Below, piece by piece: positions 12,720 through 25,167 of a DNA stretch of 64,000 nt. Both the position numbers and the translations under genes were made by a program. Where the stretch lies: positions 2,728,001-2,792,000 of the forward strand of contig NC_135355.1 in the NCBI RefSeq assembly GCF_051622035.1, read 5' to 3'. This stretch comes from Arctopsyche grandis. Its lineage: Eukaryota; Arthropoda; Insecta; Trichoptera; Hydropsychidae. Position 1 is the first letter of the stretch. Each line of letters opens with the position of its first letter. The notes below the pieces were generated by a model. That model saw only the letters and a program-made list of their open reading frames with translations. It was not told the DNA's origin and did no database searches.

Positions 12720-13420
12720 TATAACCTATTAATGAAGTCAAAATATATATGAGAGATAATGTGAGCCTTTAATGAAACTTTTATAAGATATAGGGAGAAA
12801 ATTATAAAGTTATAGGCGTTTAAACAATTAAAATCGGACAAAACGAGTGGGGGGCGGAAAGTCAAACAAACAAGGCTACTGGCAGTGGGTAAGCTGTCAC
12901 CTTCTCCAAAATTGTTGGGTTCTTAACATAGATCTAGAATATACTAGATATGGCATTACAACAAATTTCGTTGGAGATCTTGTCGCCACTAACTGAGGGG
13001 TGCGGGGGGTTTAACTAGCGGGGGGAAGTTGGGGATAAAAAAGGTTTTTTTCCCTACAACGCAGCGGTCAGCGTTTTTTTCACATATCTATCGACAAGGT
13101 CTTCGCAATCGACCTTTCCTACTTAGAAGCTAACCTAACCTAACCTAACCTAACCTACTGAGAGAAAAGTGTGCATGCGCCATGTATTTTGCATGCGCCA
13201 AAAGAGAGACCAGTATAAACCGTGAGAGCGGATCTATGTATTATACATCTATGGTTCTTAAGCGTGTTTATTACGATTATATTTCTCCATCGACTTAGCG
13301 GACCCAATTGAAATCTCTATCGGCGGCCAAACCTCGCAAAATGGCAAAGTTTTAAAGCGATCGGTAGAATGTTGGAAGTTTGTCAGACCAATTGGTGAAG
13401 TGAAACTAATAAAAACCTAG
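12720..13420 (-). repeat. MITE-like repeat family B, longer copy (inverted)
   Basis: Matches 48290-48625 along most of its length: the GGCGTTTAAACAA segment, GGAAAGTCAAACAAAC, then CGGCGGCCAAACCTCGCAAA. It ends GTGAAACTAATAAAAAC. It contains five tandem TAACC units at 13131-13155. Confidence 0.55.
13131..13155. repeat. Five TAACC units (TTAGG-type)
   Basis: A short interstitial tract of the common arthropod telomere motif. It is too short to imply a telomere but fits a non-dipteran insect. Confidence 0.8.
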
Positions 13421-13695
13421 TAATAATAATAAAAAGCCTTGTAATAAAAACTGTATTTTTATAACTAAGCTTCTATTATTCATTTTGTATAAACATTTAC
13501 ACATACATACATATGCAATGTATATATTTTAATTTATAATATGTAAATACGTATACTTTTTATAATACGTATCTTCAAAAATTTTGCCAGCAGTTGTTAA
13601 AAAAATCTAAACCAGTCTTTCAGCTACAACGAGATTTTTTCTACTGAATCGAGCGATCAATGGAATTTTTTTGATACAAACTTGCATATGTATAG

Positions 13696-13770
13696 CAAAA
13701 TAGCTCAGCGGTTAGCGTTGGTAATAACAAACAAATGAGGAGTTGTTGAATCCAGTGTTGCTGGCAAGAT
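13696..13770 (+). mobile_element. tRNA-like SINE head
   Basis: TAGCTCAGCGGTTAGCG is an A-box-like motif and TTGTTGAATCCAG a weak B-box. It abuts the end of an inverted LINE/SINE tail at 13797. It is not a functional tRNA: no paired acceptor stem is visible. Confidence 0.45.
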
Positions 13771-13796
13771 TTTGGCTATTTTTTTTTTTACAATTT

Positions 13797-14510
13797 CGCC
13801 ATAGTGACATTACAGATTAGCTCCAAATCGTCACTATGGCGTATTTATTACAAGACATTGAAAACTCATAATTAACGAGACATCTAAATACATAATTATT
13901 ACATACATACATACACATATAAATCGAAACAATACCTGCAATATATGGTCAGATATTACAAACATCGTACAAATACGATTTAATAACATTTTTTATATGA
14001 TAATACGATTTTTTACATTCGATAAACAACCACAGAGACATCTATGTATGGTGAGAAATCTAGCGAAACCTGAGATATAACAATAACTCAAGGTTTGCAA
14101 CAGAAAATTGGGAAGGAAACGCCAATTTCTACGAAGCCCAAATGGAAGAGCGAAGATCAAAATTCCACTCACACCTCAAATCAAATTATGAAAATAATTA
14201 TGAGCGCAGGTTACCAGAAAAAAATTATTAACTAACCTACGCTCCTTGAGGTGGAAAATATCACATTCAGGCACGGTAGCAACAACTTCATTGATATATC
14301 GGATAGCTCTTTGAATATGAGCCATCCGATAAAGAACTGTGCCGTGCCAGCAGGAGGTACAACCATCAAATTATGATGTCTACCACACATATAATTATAA
14401 GGGACATAAAATCCCAACTGTTCCAGCATCAAATGGCATTATGTATTACCACGTAGAAGCTGGAGAACAAACGATTTAATGAGAAATTTTTCTGAAGTTC
14501 AAGGGAATCA
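13797..14510 (-). mobile_element. Inverted LINE 3' end with ORF2 C-terminal remnant and terminal stem-loop
   Basis: The stem-loop at 13797-13841 has arms CGCCATAGTGAC and GTCACTATGGCG. At 14232-14432 the minus strand encodes LEQLGFYVPYNY and LMVVPPAG, a decayed copy of the ORF2 C-terminus seen at 20521-20790. The region between matches the SINE/LINE body at 41311-41560. Confidence 0.6.
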
Positions 14511-14537
14511 TACACATGCATGCCCATATAGAAAGAA

Positions 14538-14807
14538 TTAGTACTCTTTCCTCTTTTTCTTTCCTAGTACATACTCTTTCCAATATAAGAAACGAAGAAC
14601 TGCTTTTTGCGCTTTCCCAATCATTAGAGAGCAATGTAGCGTAGGGGTGCATTCAGGATCCAAATTAATGGCCAAAGTCGCTTCACAGCATTTATTCAAC
14701 AATTCAGGACGTCCACACGAATCCACCGCTCGCTCCAGAATAATCTGATATGGCCTCCTTATAAAGGACAAGTTGCCCACCACAGCGTCCTCGATCCGTT
14801 TATACAT
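14538..14807 (-). pseudogene. Unidentified repeated coding fragment
   Basis: An 89-codon minus-strand frame containing ILERAVDSCGRPELLNKCCE and LAINLDPE. A diverged inverse copy lies at about 11215-11335. The product is not recognised. It is probably transposon-borne since it sits in LINE debris; no initiation context or splice signals support a host gene. Confidence 0.25.
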
Positions 14808-14904
14808 CTATTGTCTAAGCACGTACAGTTTTAAGTGAGTCTCACGCTCTCGGGTTCTGAGAATTCTAGCGGTCACTTACTGAGTCCCATTAGGTCAATT
14901 CGGA

Positions 14905-15385
14905 GATATATGTGTTTTTTAAATCGCGCGATTTTTCTACATCTTGGTGTTGTTCGGTCGATGTCTCAAAATCTGTCAATTTCTTGTTCAAAATGAATAT
15001 TGGAATCTATAGTCGGGTATTTTATCTTTCATTTGTAGTACTTTTCAGCTTTCAAATCTCTCTAAGTAGTCGTCCACTTCAAATCAAAAGTCAAAAGTAC
15101 GTATTTTCACTTGGGATTTTTTCTTACTGTTAATACTATTTTATATTGAAACATGTTTATTGGGACAGTGTTCTGACCGCACTATTTTTTGTTTTCGTTT
15201 AAAAGGGTTAATTGGAAGTGTGCTGAAGTTTAAATCGGTAAAATTGCGAGCTAAAAGCTCGTACCAGTATTTACTCGTATTTACATGAATATGAATTGAA
15301 TAATATATTAAATTGTCTTTATATGAGAATTAAATAAAATTCCAATTAGAAAAATCATAGTTCGACTATTCTTGTGGATTAATAG
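14905..15385 (+). repeat. Dispersed repeat C, copy 1
   Basis: Corresponds in inverse orientation to 32935-33430 over most of its length: both share the GGGACAGTGTTCTGACCGCA region, AAAAGTACGTATTTTCACTT and TTCGACTATTCTTGTGGATT in complement. No coding capacity recognised. Confidence 0.6.
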
Positions 15386-15451
15386 CAAAAATTCTATTGA
15401 TAACTGGCTTACCTCGATAAAATAAACGAATTTTTGTTATTAATCCACAAT

Positions 15452-15574
<123 letters not shown>

Positions 15575-15982
15575 CGAATCTCGAGCCAATCAACATTTTT
15601 TATTACCAGATTCGTGTTCACTGGGCATAGATCTACATATAAGAAAAGTCATATCTCGTCCCTGAACCAAAATAAGTCGTCATTTGTCGAACAGTAATAT
15701 TTGTCGTTTACGAATTCATTTTTATTATTCAACTGTTTTCTATGTTGATTAACCCATAATGAACATGTATCAATCTGAAGTATGTATGTATGTATATAGA
15801 GACATTTTAAAAAGCTCTCACAGAAAAAATTATCCCAAATTCAATACATTATTACCTACTACATACATATGTACCTGCTTTTCCATAAATAATATAAGTT
15901 GATATTTTAGTTTTTTTTATGTTATATGTTTAATTTTTATTTCATGTATGAGAGCATTATTTTTTTTAAATTAAACTATTTT

Positions 15983-16281
15983 TAGATACCTGCTTAACGT
16001 TTCACTTATGATTACAATCCAGGAAAAATTTGCCTCTTATCCGATCGTTTTCATACTTTGCCATATTGCTCATTTTGGTCATCAATATAAGTAAATGGAT
16101 CCTCCGCCATTACGATGGTGCAAAAATATCGTGTAAGACGCGTTTGAAATTTGAATTTCTGAAAAGTGCCTGACGTCTATCCAGTTTTTAGTTTTAAACA
16201 TAGATGGCGGTAGTAGAATAAAATTATTGGTATTTTTATTCAAAATAATAATTTTATATACAAATTATAGAAGAGGTATGT
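15983..16281 (+). mobile_element. MITE family A copy
   Basis: About 299 bp. The left end is a diverged form of ACATACCTCCTTTACGTTTC and the right end is AATTATAGAAGAGGTATGT, so the outer 9 bp (ACATACCTC/GAGGTATGT) form short TIRs. Internal landmarks are CCGATCGTTTTCATACTTTG and ATAGATGGCGGTAGTA. Nearly the same sequence lies at 36624-36922 and, inverted, at 43725-43999. Confidence 0.75.
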
Positions 16282-16913
16282 TGTTAAAAAAACGCTTTGA
16301 TTCGCGGCACGAGTTTTTTAACGTGTGCATACATATGTTTTAATTATTTAATTATTAGTTGTATGTGTTGTTATAGTTGATTGTTGTATTCAATTAATGT
16401 CATTTGTTTCACTGTATTGCATTTATGTATATAAATTAACACGAAATATTTTTTTATTAATTAGCAACGATATTAATTGAAATACCCACAATTTGCACCG
16501 GGGCCCGGATTTTCTCTCCAAGGCCCTGAGAATGCCTACTAAAAGCTCTGTGCCTACTTCTAGGGTGATCAAACGAGCCCGGTACAAAAACGACAGTTGA
16601 AATGGGGTTAAAACGGTTAACGTTATATTAAATTAAAACGAAAAAAAAAACCCGTTTCGTAAATTAATAGCTATAGTAGGCCGGTTTGGACAAAATTTGT
16701 TTTTGTGGAACACGTTCGCGAACGTACACATGCAAATTTTCTATGGCGCACGCGTATTTCTCTTAATCATATTCAGGACTTTCTAAGATGAAGTATCTCT
16801 CTCGGTGTCGACTAACGGTAATAGTGAGTGTACAAAATGAAAAACTTTTGGCTGCGCGAATTATTAAACATTGACCATCGACCACGACAGTTGTGTCTGA
16901 AAAACACTCCATC
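16282..16913. promoter_or_regulatory. Upstream region of TIL-1
   Basis: About 630 bp with no gene. No convincing TATA box or initiator could be fixed by eye. At 16496-16580 there is a GC-richer patch (CACCGGGGCCCGG) that may be transposon debris. The start codon context ATCATGG has a purine at -3 and G at +4. Confidence 0.3.
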
Positions 16914-19900
16914 ATGGCCAAGACACTTCTCGTTCTCGTCTCTCTGTCAGTCTTCGTCTGTATCATAGATCAGACCAATGCTACCCTTTCCAGCATCATC
17001 AGGAATTGCAACAAGAGTATGTCGATATATTTAAATCTCTAATTTTGAAGATTAGGGTTTTTTATGTATTTTTTTTTTGTTTTGTATCAGGGACTAGACC
17101 CAATGAAATATTCAGCGATTGTGGAAACAACAACTGTCAGAACACCTGCAGTAGACCAACTGCATCTGTCGGATGCGTCGGATCGTGCATTCCTGGGTGC
17201 GTTTGCATTCCTGGATTTCTGAGGAATAGCAAAAACAATTGTGTTCTTCCAACTTCTTGCGGTAAGTTTTTTTTTATATTAAATTTACTAATTCGACTTT
17301 TTTGTAAGGAACTGTTATTATAAATATTGTATATGATCCCTCATTTTCCTGAATTTTTTAAATTATAGTTATTGCATTTATATTATAATTCTTATAATAG
17401 TAATTTTTTTCCATTTAGGTTTGTATGATTGCATAAATATAAAAAAAAAATGCTTTAATATAGCATTCTTCTATGAAGCTTTTAACAAAATTATAAATTG
17501 GTTCAATTTAGGATGAAGAATTTATATTTTAAATTTATAATGACTAGAGGTAGGATCGGAAGCGTGCCGTTTATTGTTCAATTGTTGTAAATGCTTTGTA
17601 AAAAAGGTTCGGCAAACCTTGAACAATTCATTTACATTTGAACAATAAACGGCCCCCTCAGGGTCCGGGCTTTAATAATGACTATCTATAATCACGGCCG
17701 TAGTTAGTATTTTTTAGGGGGTTGAAACACAGATGCACCCCTGCGAGCAATTTTTTAAAAACTTTTCATTAGGTATATATTCTTTGGCACATTTAAAATA
17801 AATATTTAACCAGTGAAACGATTAGAATATCAAGTTGAATATAATAATCGACTTATTTTTTTTTTGTTTTACATATACAAAAAGTTCGTATCACGAATTA
17901 TTAAAAACAGGTTCACGTTTTTATGCTATTTAGTGTATATATATTGAAAAAAAATCACCTGAGGCGTTGAATGAAAATAAAACTTTGTATTGTTCTTAAA
18001 TTTAAGGGGGGGGGGGGGGTTGCACCCTTATTTTCCCTCTCTGGCAACGACCTTGTCTATAATACATCTTTTCAGGAAATATTATGTAGAATGCTAAATA
18101 TAAACGGTATTCGGTTAATTGCTTGAATGCAATTAATTGCTGGAATGTCACATTGCTGGAAATGTAATTTCATTATATGTAAAAGAAATTTTGTCTTTAC
18201 GCTTAGTGTATCTCTTTTATTTTAAGATGTTTTTCCTTTGTTGTGTAAATATTTTTGTGAGAAATGTCACGTCGAATGTATTTTGGTTTTGGCATACTAA
18301 TAATACAACTTAATAATTATACTTTTCCACTAGTTATTTCTTATAAAAATATATTAGTCAGCAGTATAGCTCAGTGGTTGCGCTAATTCTAACCACCGAG
18401 AGGTTCTCGGGTTCAAGACCTGGGCTGACCTCGATTGAAGAGAATTTATTCGGAGTATTTCTGCAGTGCTGCTGGTCACACTTGGATATTTGTGACCGTT
18501 GATCGCTTCCTACCAGAGTTTGTCATTTTTACAAACCTCTTTTATTTATGATTTCATTATTGAAACGGTTTCTCATTTTTTTTTCAAAACCATCCTACCT
18601 TCTATTTGTCACCACTATTTGAATATGACTTCATATTTATAATCTATAAATTCCGCTCAGGGGTAAAACCTGTAATGACATGCTAAAATTTTACATTCTT
18701 TTTTTATTCTTTTAATTAGTAAATAAATTACAAAATATAATCAAGCATTTTATTATTGGCAGGATACGTAAATTTTCTAATTTTTTCTTTTTACTTATGG
18801 ATAAATTTGTCGACAGAAAATACGAGTGACTTATGAAGGGAAAAATCTGTCATCAAAAATCCTTAGTCGAACAAAAACATATTTTTTCGAATACAATTTT
18901 GGAAAACTTTGACAAAATTATTTTTTTAGCAATAATTATATTAGTTTTGCATCAAAAAATATTTAAACAATATATTAAAAATAAATATAAAAAGTACTAC
19001 AATATAAAAATTATAGTCCCAGTTGAAATGATAATTTGGGATCTTTATATGAATCAAATTTAAATCTTAAATTATATAAATATATAATATGAATGCTAGA
19101 GGATTAATGTAATTAAATATATTTCTTAAAACTTCGTGGAAGTTTCGTGGAAGGATGGTATGATATAAAGGTTAATAATATAAACCTTGTAAAAATTGCA
19201 ATGCTTATTATTATACAATGTAACAAAAGCTTTATACGTTGGTAGACAAGTAACTCGTAGCTGGGAAACAGCTACGCCAAATAAATTGCTAGATTAGTCC
19301 ATTAGTATAATTAGACATTCGTCATTTTTGACGTGTCGTTCTATGTATTTTAACAAATTTTAAAATTGTTTCTTTTTTATTATTTCACACTATAGATAGT
19401 CCAATCCCGAACTTCAACAACGGTCTATGTGGAGCCAACGAAATATTTTCCAATTGTGGAAATGACGGATGCAGACCAACTTGCACCCGACAAAATTTAA
19501 TCGGCTGTGTTTCACAATGCTCTTTTCCGGCCTGTATTTGTGCACCTGGATTCGTCAGGAACTCCTTCGGGCAGTGTGTCTTACCATCCTCATGTCGTAA
19601 GTAAAAAAAAGTAAAACAATATAAAACTACATATGTACGCCTCAACTTGGATTTTATCGTGGAAATGAAAATAACACGGTTGCCGTTTTACAAAAAAAAA
19701 ATCTTTATACATATATATGTACATACATTTGTACATAGATACAAAGAAAATCGTTTGTGGACTCCATATAAAATTTCATACATTGTACCACCGATTGCAA
19801 GTCATCGGGTCAATTAATATCGAAATAATTTCAGATTGATAGCGACTAAAAACGCTTATTTACCCCTTACTATTGGTGAAGTTCTACTTCAAAGTTTATT

Positions 19901-22900
19901 TGATCCATTAATAGTGCCAGATTCAGACATCAATAAACTGTTTTCAGCCGCGGTACAAACTTGCCAAGGAATTAATGAAGTGTTCTCCAGCTGTGGTAAC
20001 GATGGCTGCCAAAGATCTTGCACTAGGACTGATGTATCAAATTGTATTCCCGCATGCTCTACTCCAGGATGTGTTTGTGATGTTGGATTCGTAAGGAACG
20101 GGGCTCAAACTTGCGTCTTACCGACCACTTGTCGTAAGTTGATTTTATATATTATATTTATATGCTTGGGTATAATTCCCTTGAACTTCGGAGAAACTCC
20201 TCATTAATTCGTTTCGTTCTCCAGCTACTACGTGGTAATGCCCGTTGTTGCTGGAACAGTTGGGACTTTATGTCCCTAGTAAATATGTGCGTGATAGACA
20301 TCATCATTTGATGGTTGTACCTCCTGCTCGCACAGTACTTTTTCGAATGGCTCCTATTCCAAGAGATATTCGACTTCTCAATGAAATCTTTGATGCTGTG
20401 CCTGAATGCAATATTTTCCACCTTTTGGGCATGCTTGGGTAAAATTCCCTTGAACTTCGGAGAAACTTCTCGTTAATTCGTTTCGTTCTCCAGCTACTAC
20501 GTGGTAATACATCATGCCCGTTGTTGCTGGAACAGTTGGGACTTTATGTCCCTAATAAATATGTGCGTGATAGACATCATCATTTGATGGTTGTACCTCC
20601 TGCTCGCACAGTACTTTTTCGAATGACTCCTATTCCAAGAGATATTCGTCTTCTCAATGAAATCTTTGATGCTGTGCCTGAATGCAATATTTTCCACCTT
20701 GGTGAGCATAGATTATCGGATATTATTTTAACATATTTGTCTGGTAATCTGCGCTCATCATTATTATCTAAATTTGAATGTGATGTATGAGTGGAATTTT
20801 AATCTACTCTCTTTCATTTGAGCCTCGCTGTGATTTTTTTTCCTTATGCACATTTTTATGTCCTATTTTTCTTTTGTTTTATAGTATTTTATCTATAATA
20901 ATAATTAGTAAACTATGAATTATTATGATTTTTATTCTTCTCTCGTATTTTTTTATGGAGACCATTGTGGCGCATTTGGTTCTTCCTGTAATGTCACAAT
21001 GGTACAAACTAATGTTTAAATAAATATTATGCACACTTTATATTCAATGTGAAACTAAGGATATGATTTGAGGATTTAATTTATTTATTTGATTTTTTTT
21101 CACCTTATATTCATTTTTACAAACCTCTATTATGTTTCACTTACGATTACAATTCTGAAAAAAATTTGCCTCTTATCCGATCGTTTTCATACTTTGCCAT
21201 ATTGCTCATTTTGGTCATCAGCCTCGGCGTTTTCTTTGTGAATATCCGTTTTTTATGTATTATTTTTCTTTTGTTTTTTTTACTATATTTTTTATCACGT
21301 TTTTCTGCTTCTGCTTTTTTCTCTTTATTTTATTTTATTTTTGTTTTCTTCTCTTTTTCGTATGTAGGCCATTGTGGCGTTAGGTTCTTCCTGTAATGCC
21401 ACAATAGTCCAAAACTATAAATAAATCATATTTAGCTTTAAATTTCTGATGTTTTTTATCACATCTTTTATTTAATGTTTGGCCCATTTCCTATTAGAAA
21501 ATTTTGCATATAATTTATTTATATTTGAAAAATATTAACCTACTTGTTTTTTTGTTGTTCAAGCTACTGCTCCTTGCAACGGAGTTAGCGAAGTCTTCTC
21601 AAACTGTGGGGACGATGGCTGTCAACTAACTTGCAACAGACAAAGCGCTCCGGGATGCCAATCAGTTTGCTCAAACCCAAGATGCATCTGCGCTCAAGGA
21701 TTTGTCAGGAATTCAGCTGGAGTTTGTGTCACTCCATTAAATTGCCGTAAGATATTGTCAATTCATATTGAAAAATCTAATATTTCCGCACCCTTTCGTA
21801 AATTAAAAAAAATGTTCAGTCTTGCATGTCTCTCTGATGAGAAAACTTGAATTTAGCGAACGTATCAAGTAAATCAGTAATGATTAATTTGAGAAACCCC
21901 GACTCATCACACACAAATATGTCAATCTATTATGAATACATGTAATATATGTATATACATATGAAAACTTTTGAAGATACTCTTCTTCGAACAGTGGCCG
22001 ATTGAGCTCATATTATTCCCCCGGGCTTTATCAAACATTTGACTTTTTTTTCATTTTAATTCATATTGAATAAGGATAATATTTTATACTTATTGAAAAT
22101 AAAAATAAAAATTTTCCTTTTACTTCAGGTGACAAAATGTCTAGTAACATACGTGTAATGTATTATAATAAGTACAATAAACACATCAAAATCATGTTTT
22201 AAAAATTATCGAACACTCCCATTCGTAAAAATTTCCATTTCGAGCCCTGGATTTGTTACGGTATTGGTAGCGAAATCTGTGTGCTGTTTCTTTGGATGTG
22301 AATTGTTTGCAATTACCCAGGAAGGCGCAATGGGGTTTACCTGTAAGGCCTTCCTGGTATAAAAAATGTAAAAAAATAATAATAATAACAATACATATGT
22401 ACATACATATGTACCTCGGGTCTACGTGACGAGACAGAATGTTAGAAAACGCAAATATCGGAAGGCAAAGATCGAAAATCGAAAGATCTTAAGTCGAAAG
22501 ATCAAAAAAAAAAAATGGTGCATGGTAAACGGTACATACTCACTTAATTTGCGCGAGCAGTATACAACAGGAACAAGAGGAACATGCTTTTCCTCCCGTA
22601 TTCTGCGCGCGCACATTAATACGGGAGGAAAAGCCTGTTCCTCTTGTTCCTGTTGTATCATGCTCACGCAAATTAAGTGAAGCAAACATGAAGAGTAACT
22701 AAATATTCGGTTCTTAATTTTCAGCCACTACGCCAGTGTGTGCCAACCCCAATGAAGTGTTTTCTACATGTGCCAACACAAATTGCCAGTCAATTTGTGC
22801 TGGCACTCCTGGCACAGTGACTACCGTTCCTACGCCATGTCCTCCCCCTGCTGTTTGCCAAACAGGATGCATTTGCAGTTCAACAACTTTCAGAAACTAC

Positions 22901-24301
22901 CTGGGACAGTGTGTCCCAGCTGCTTCTTGCGGTGAGTGAATAATTTTTTTCTTCTTGTCATGTTATTTTTGTTCAAAAGCATCTGGACGACGCCGGGCAA
23001 TTCCTCGGCTATCAATATTGTAGACTGGTTGTTTTACCCGGCTTCGTTCAGTATTTGTAATATAAACTGCTTAAACATGGCGAATCTAATAGTAAATAAT
23101 TGACGTCATAGAAATTTTGTTTTGTTTTTGAAGTTCTCAACCAAAAATACTTATAAACATACTTACATACATACAAACTCTCTTTCGAAATTATATATTA
23201 GATACAAATGTACATACATAGAACCGCCAATTTATTATTTTTTCATATACGTTTGTCATTTATTTATTTATTTACTTTACATATAAAAATAATAAAAAAC
23301 TGGTCAAATAAACGCAATGTCACAGCACGGAGAAAAAAAAAATATTTCTGATTTTAAAAATTCGCTAGAAAATTAATTATAAGTATTTTAAAACAGTAAA
23401 AAATCACAATCAATAGAAAAAACATCTGAATATTGATTCCAATACTCACTCTGAGCACAACAATACTATATTTTGAGTTAAAGACCACAAAAGTCAAAAA
23501 ACTGTAAAAATCGCGCATTTTTTACATACCTCCTTTACGTTTCACATGGCTTTCGTGTCAGTGGTCATTTTTATCTCTTATCCGATCGTTTTTTTAACCG
23601 CTTAGACGCCCAGCCGACGCGCTGAGCGCATAATAGATACGGCTGTTTGCGCCTTAAGGCGCTTTGGGCAGCTAAGCGGTTAAACGCTCATATCTCGTAA
23701 ACGATCACTAACGAACAAAAATAATTATCATATTCATATTCGAATTCAGTGGGTCAAACTAAGTAAAGATTGGTTAGTCTCCGCTCTGGTAACTCAAAAA
23801 CGTGATTTTTTGTTGCTCAGTGTAGTCAATGGCTTTGAATCGAAAGGCCTGGAAATAAATCATATAACAAACAATATTTATTTTTGTGAGTTTACTATAC
23901 GTATTTTTAGTTTATATATTTACAATACACTTCTATAGTATTTGGACTTTTAAAAGTTTCCGGTTTAAAACAAAGAGGAAATTTTTCCGCTTAGCGCATC
24001 AGAATATAGATAGTTGCTTCGTATCGTAAATGTGTTGTGTCATGACGTATATGAATTTTCGTGCAGCTATTGAAGTTTACACTTGTTATAAATATTGATT
24101 TTTCGTATTCCAGGTATTTGTCCCGTTAACGAATCGTTCAGACTTTGTGGAACAAACGTCTGCGAAGGCACTTGCGCAACTCCAGGACTGCCAAACAGTT
24201 TATCATGCAGCACGGCTGGAGCGTGCTCTTCCAGGTGCTTCTGTAACACTAATTTCGTCAGAAACCAGGCTGGAAATTGTGTCCCCCTATTATCATGCTA
24301 A
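16914..24301 (+). CDS. TIL-1: secreted six-domain TIL (trypsin-inhibitor-like) protein
   Basis: Seven exons: 16914-17016, 17091-17261, 19396-19596, 19948-20133, 21564-21746, 22725-22931, 24114-24301. All junctions are GT-AG and phase 1, summing to 412 codons plus TAA. Exon 1 encodes a signal peptide (MAKTLLVLVSLSVFVC, likely cleavage after QTNA at 23) and the first cysteine of domain 1 (RNC). Each later exon is one TIL domain with the motif NE(V/I)F, CGN or CGD, then the GCVC or CIC core, FVRN and a final Cys. TIL domains are five-disulfide folds, often serine-protease inhibitors in insect haemolymph or silk, and also occur in mucin- and zonadhesin-like proteins. Residues between cysteines 5 and 6 are VGS, SQ-type, IPA and QSV in domains 1-4, with longer loops in domains 5 and 6. 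Target unknown. Introns are packed with transposon relics but every exon is open. Confidence 0.88.
17548..17665. mobile_element. Small inverted-repeat element in TIL-1 intron 2
   Basis: GCCGTTTATTGTTCAATTG near 17566 is the complement of the CATTTGAACAATAAACGGC segment near 17634-17652. The outer part CTAGAGGTAGGATCGGAAG has a relative at 33700-33735 in complement. Confidence 0.45.
18359..18700 (+). mobile_element. tRNA-derived SINE in TIL-1 intron 2
   Basis: Head: GCAGTATAGCTCAGTGG (A-box type) then CTCGGGTTCAAGACC (B-box type). The body has TCGCTTCCTACCAGAGTTTG, shared with other SINEs here. A degenerate terminal loop (GGGGTAAAACCTGTAATGAC) replaces a clean hairpin. Confidence 0.65.
20155..21003 (+). 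mobile_element. LINE 3' end, partly duplicated in tandem, in TIL-1 intron 4
   Basis: Two tandem copies of the ORF2 C-terminus: a partial one at 20155-20424 and a longer one at 20430-20790. They encode LEQLGLYVPNKYVRDRHHH and VPPARTVLFRM. The RTVLFRM-PIPR-I-LLNE pattern is typical of insect non-LTR retrotransposon C-termini of the Jockey/CR1/L2 assemblage. The 3' end is a stem-loop at 20961-21003 with arms ACCATTGTGGC and GTCACAATGGT. Confidence 0.65.
21135..21230 (+). repeat. MITE family A fragment
   Basis: Contains TTGCCTCTTATCCGATCGTT and CATATTGCTCATTTTGGTCA, and breaks off into unrelated T-rich sequence at about 21220. Confidence 0.6.
21369..21409 (+). repeat. LINE/SINE 3'-end stem-loop
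   Basis: The arms GCCATTGTGGC and GCCACAATAG flank GTTAGGTTCTTCCTGTAAT. Same stem class as 20961-21003. Confidence 0.65.
22200..22358 (+). mobile_element. SINE 3' part with CCAGGAAGGC stem-loop
   Basis: The hairpin at 22317-22358 has perfect 10-bp arms (CCAGGAAGGC/GCCTTCCTGG) around GCAATGGGGTTTACCTGTAA. The upstream part is diverged. Confidence 0.6.
22540..22680. repeat. Long palindrome, copy 1 (foldback)
   Basis: 60-nt arms (22540-22599 and 22621-22680) with about four mismatches surround a 21-nt apex at 22600-22620 (core CTGCGCGCGCACATT). Arm landmarks: GAACAAGAGGAACA and TTTTCCTCCCGT. The preceding 100 bp (AAAATCGAAAGATCTTAAGT) also recurs before copy 2 at 28889. Confidence 0.85.
23029..23205 (-). 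mobile_element. Helitron-like element (inverted), in TIL-1 intron 6
   Basis: The left end ACTGGTTGTTTTACCCGGC corresponds to the complement of a CTAG-type 3' terminus with one change. The right end TATATATTAGA is the complement of the TCTAATATATA 5' terminus. Confidence 0.4.
23524..23700 (+). mobile_element. MITE family A/B mosaic fragment containing a TTAA-flanked mini-element
   Basis: Starts ACATACCTCCTTTACGTTTC and reads to CCGATCGTTTTT. It is then interrupted at 23594-23683 by a 90-bp near-palindrome bounded by TTAA on both sides (TTAACCGCTTAG/CTAAGCGGTTAA), as expected of a piggyBac-type MITE. Confidence 0.5.
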
Positions 24302-24560
24302 ATGCTCCCCTGAGTATTCGAGCTTTACCAGTTTACATTTACTTTTGTAATCAAGATGTTATTTCTTTTAATTTATTGTAAAATTAATATTAAACATTAT
24401 TTATTAAACAATTAAACTGTTGCTGCTTGGTTTTTTTTTATCCACCTCATCTCACTATGCTGTTTTAAATACATATCATCATTCGTATATATATAATATC
24501 GCTATTCTGTCTGTCTGCGATAACGCTCGCCGTAACATAAAAGTCGTTTCGTGTCGACAT
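24302..24560. other. Downstream of TIL-1
   Basis: AT-rich 3' flank. No canonical AATAAA was seen close to the stop; ATTAATATTAAAC and TTTATTAAACAA near 24384-24412 could be weak substitutes. Nothing else recognised. Confidence 0.3.
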
Positions 24561-25167
24561 ATTTATTTTTATTTATTTATTTTATTAATTGAAAAATCAA
24601 CAGACAGGATGTACATAGATATGTATAAAAAAACAAATAGTAAATAAATAATATATGTAACATCCGAGTCCAATAATAGATTTTTACATAAATGAAAAAG
24701 ATAAATATAAGGAAAACAAATTAAAAAGTAAACAATAAAGGCATGACAAAATATGTAGAACAATGCATAATTAAACTATAGTATTAAAATATTTAGAAAA
24801 GGTTATAAAATAGAATATAAGAAGAAATTGAAATTTACAAATATAAAACAAATGAAAAAGGTAAATACAAAATAAACAAATGAAAAGGAAAAGAATGAAT
24901 GCTATAATATGATTAAATAGCACATTACATAACTAAACTAAAGTATAAAAATATTGGAAATATTGGAAAAATAGAATAGGAGAAGAAATGAATCAATCGG
25001 TCAAGATTCTCTTGATGTTAGACCTGAATTGATGTAGGGAAATACCAAATAGATCAACCTCATTCAGCTCTCCGTTAAACATACGATAAACGCGCTGCAG
25101 ATAAAAATATTTTTGGGAATTAGTATTGAAAGGATCAAGTGAAAAGAGTCCAACGCGTCTAGAGTAT
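24561..25167 (-). mobile_element. 5'-truncated LINE, 3' part (inverted)
   Basis: Near-identical by eye to 25696-26300. It begins at the T-rich (poly-A complement) side, then AATTGAAAAATCAACAGACA, and ends in GAGTCCAACGCGTCTAGAGT, where similarity stops. A second, shorter insertion of the same LINE family. Confidence 0.75.

Noticed and set aside
13131-13155. TAACC repeats as a telomere end
   Set aside because: Only five units, and unique genes lie on both sides.
18006-18019. Run of 14 G
   Set aside because: Simple homopolymer near transposon remnants; no sign of a wider G-quadruplex array.
18359-18430. tRNA gene
   Set aside because: A- and B-box-like motifs are present but no acceptor or anticodon stem pairs well, and a SINE body follows.
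24147-24350. Alternative frame over the last TIL-1 exon
   Set aside because: The other frame has all TIL cysteines, the right phase and the stop.
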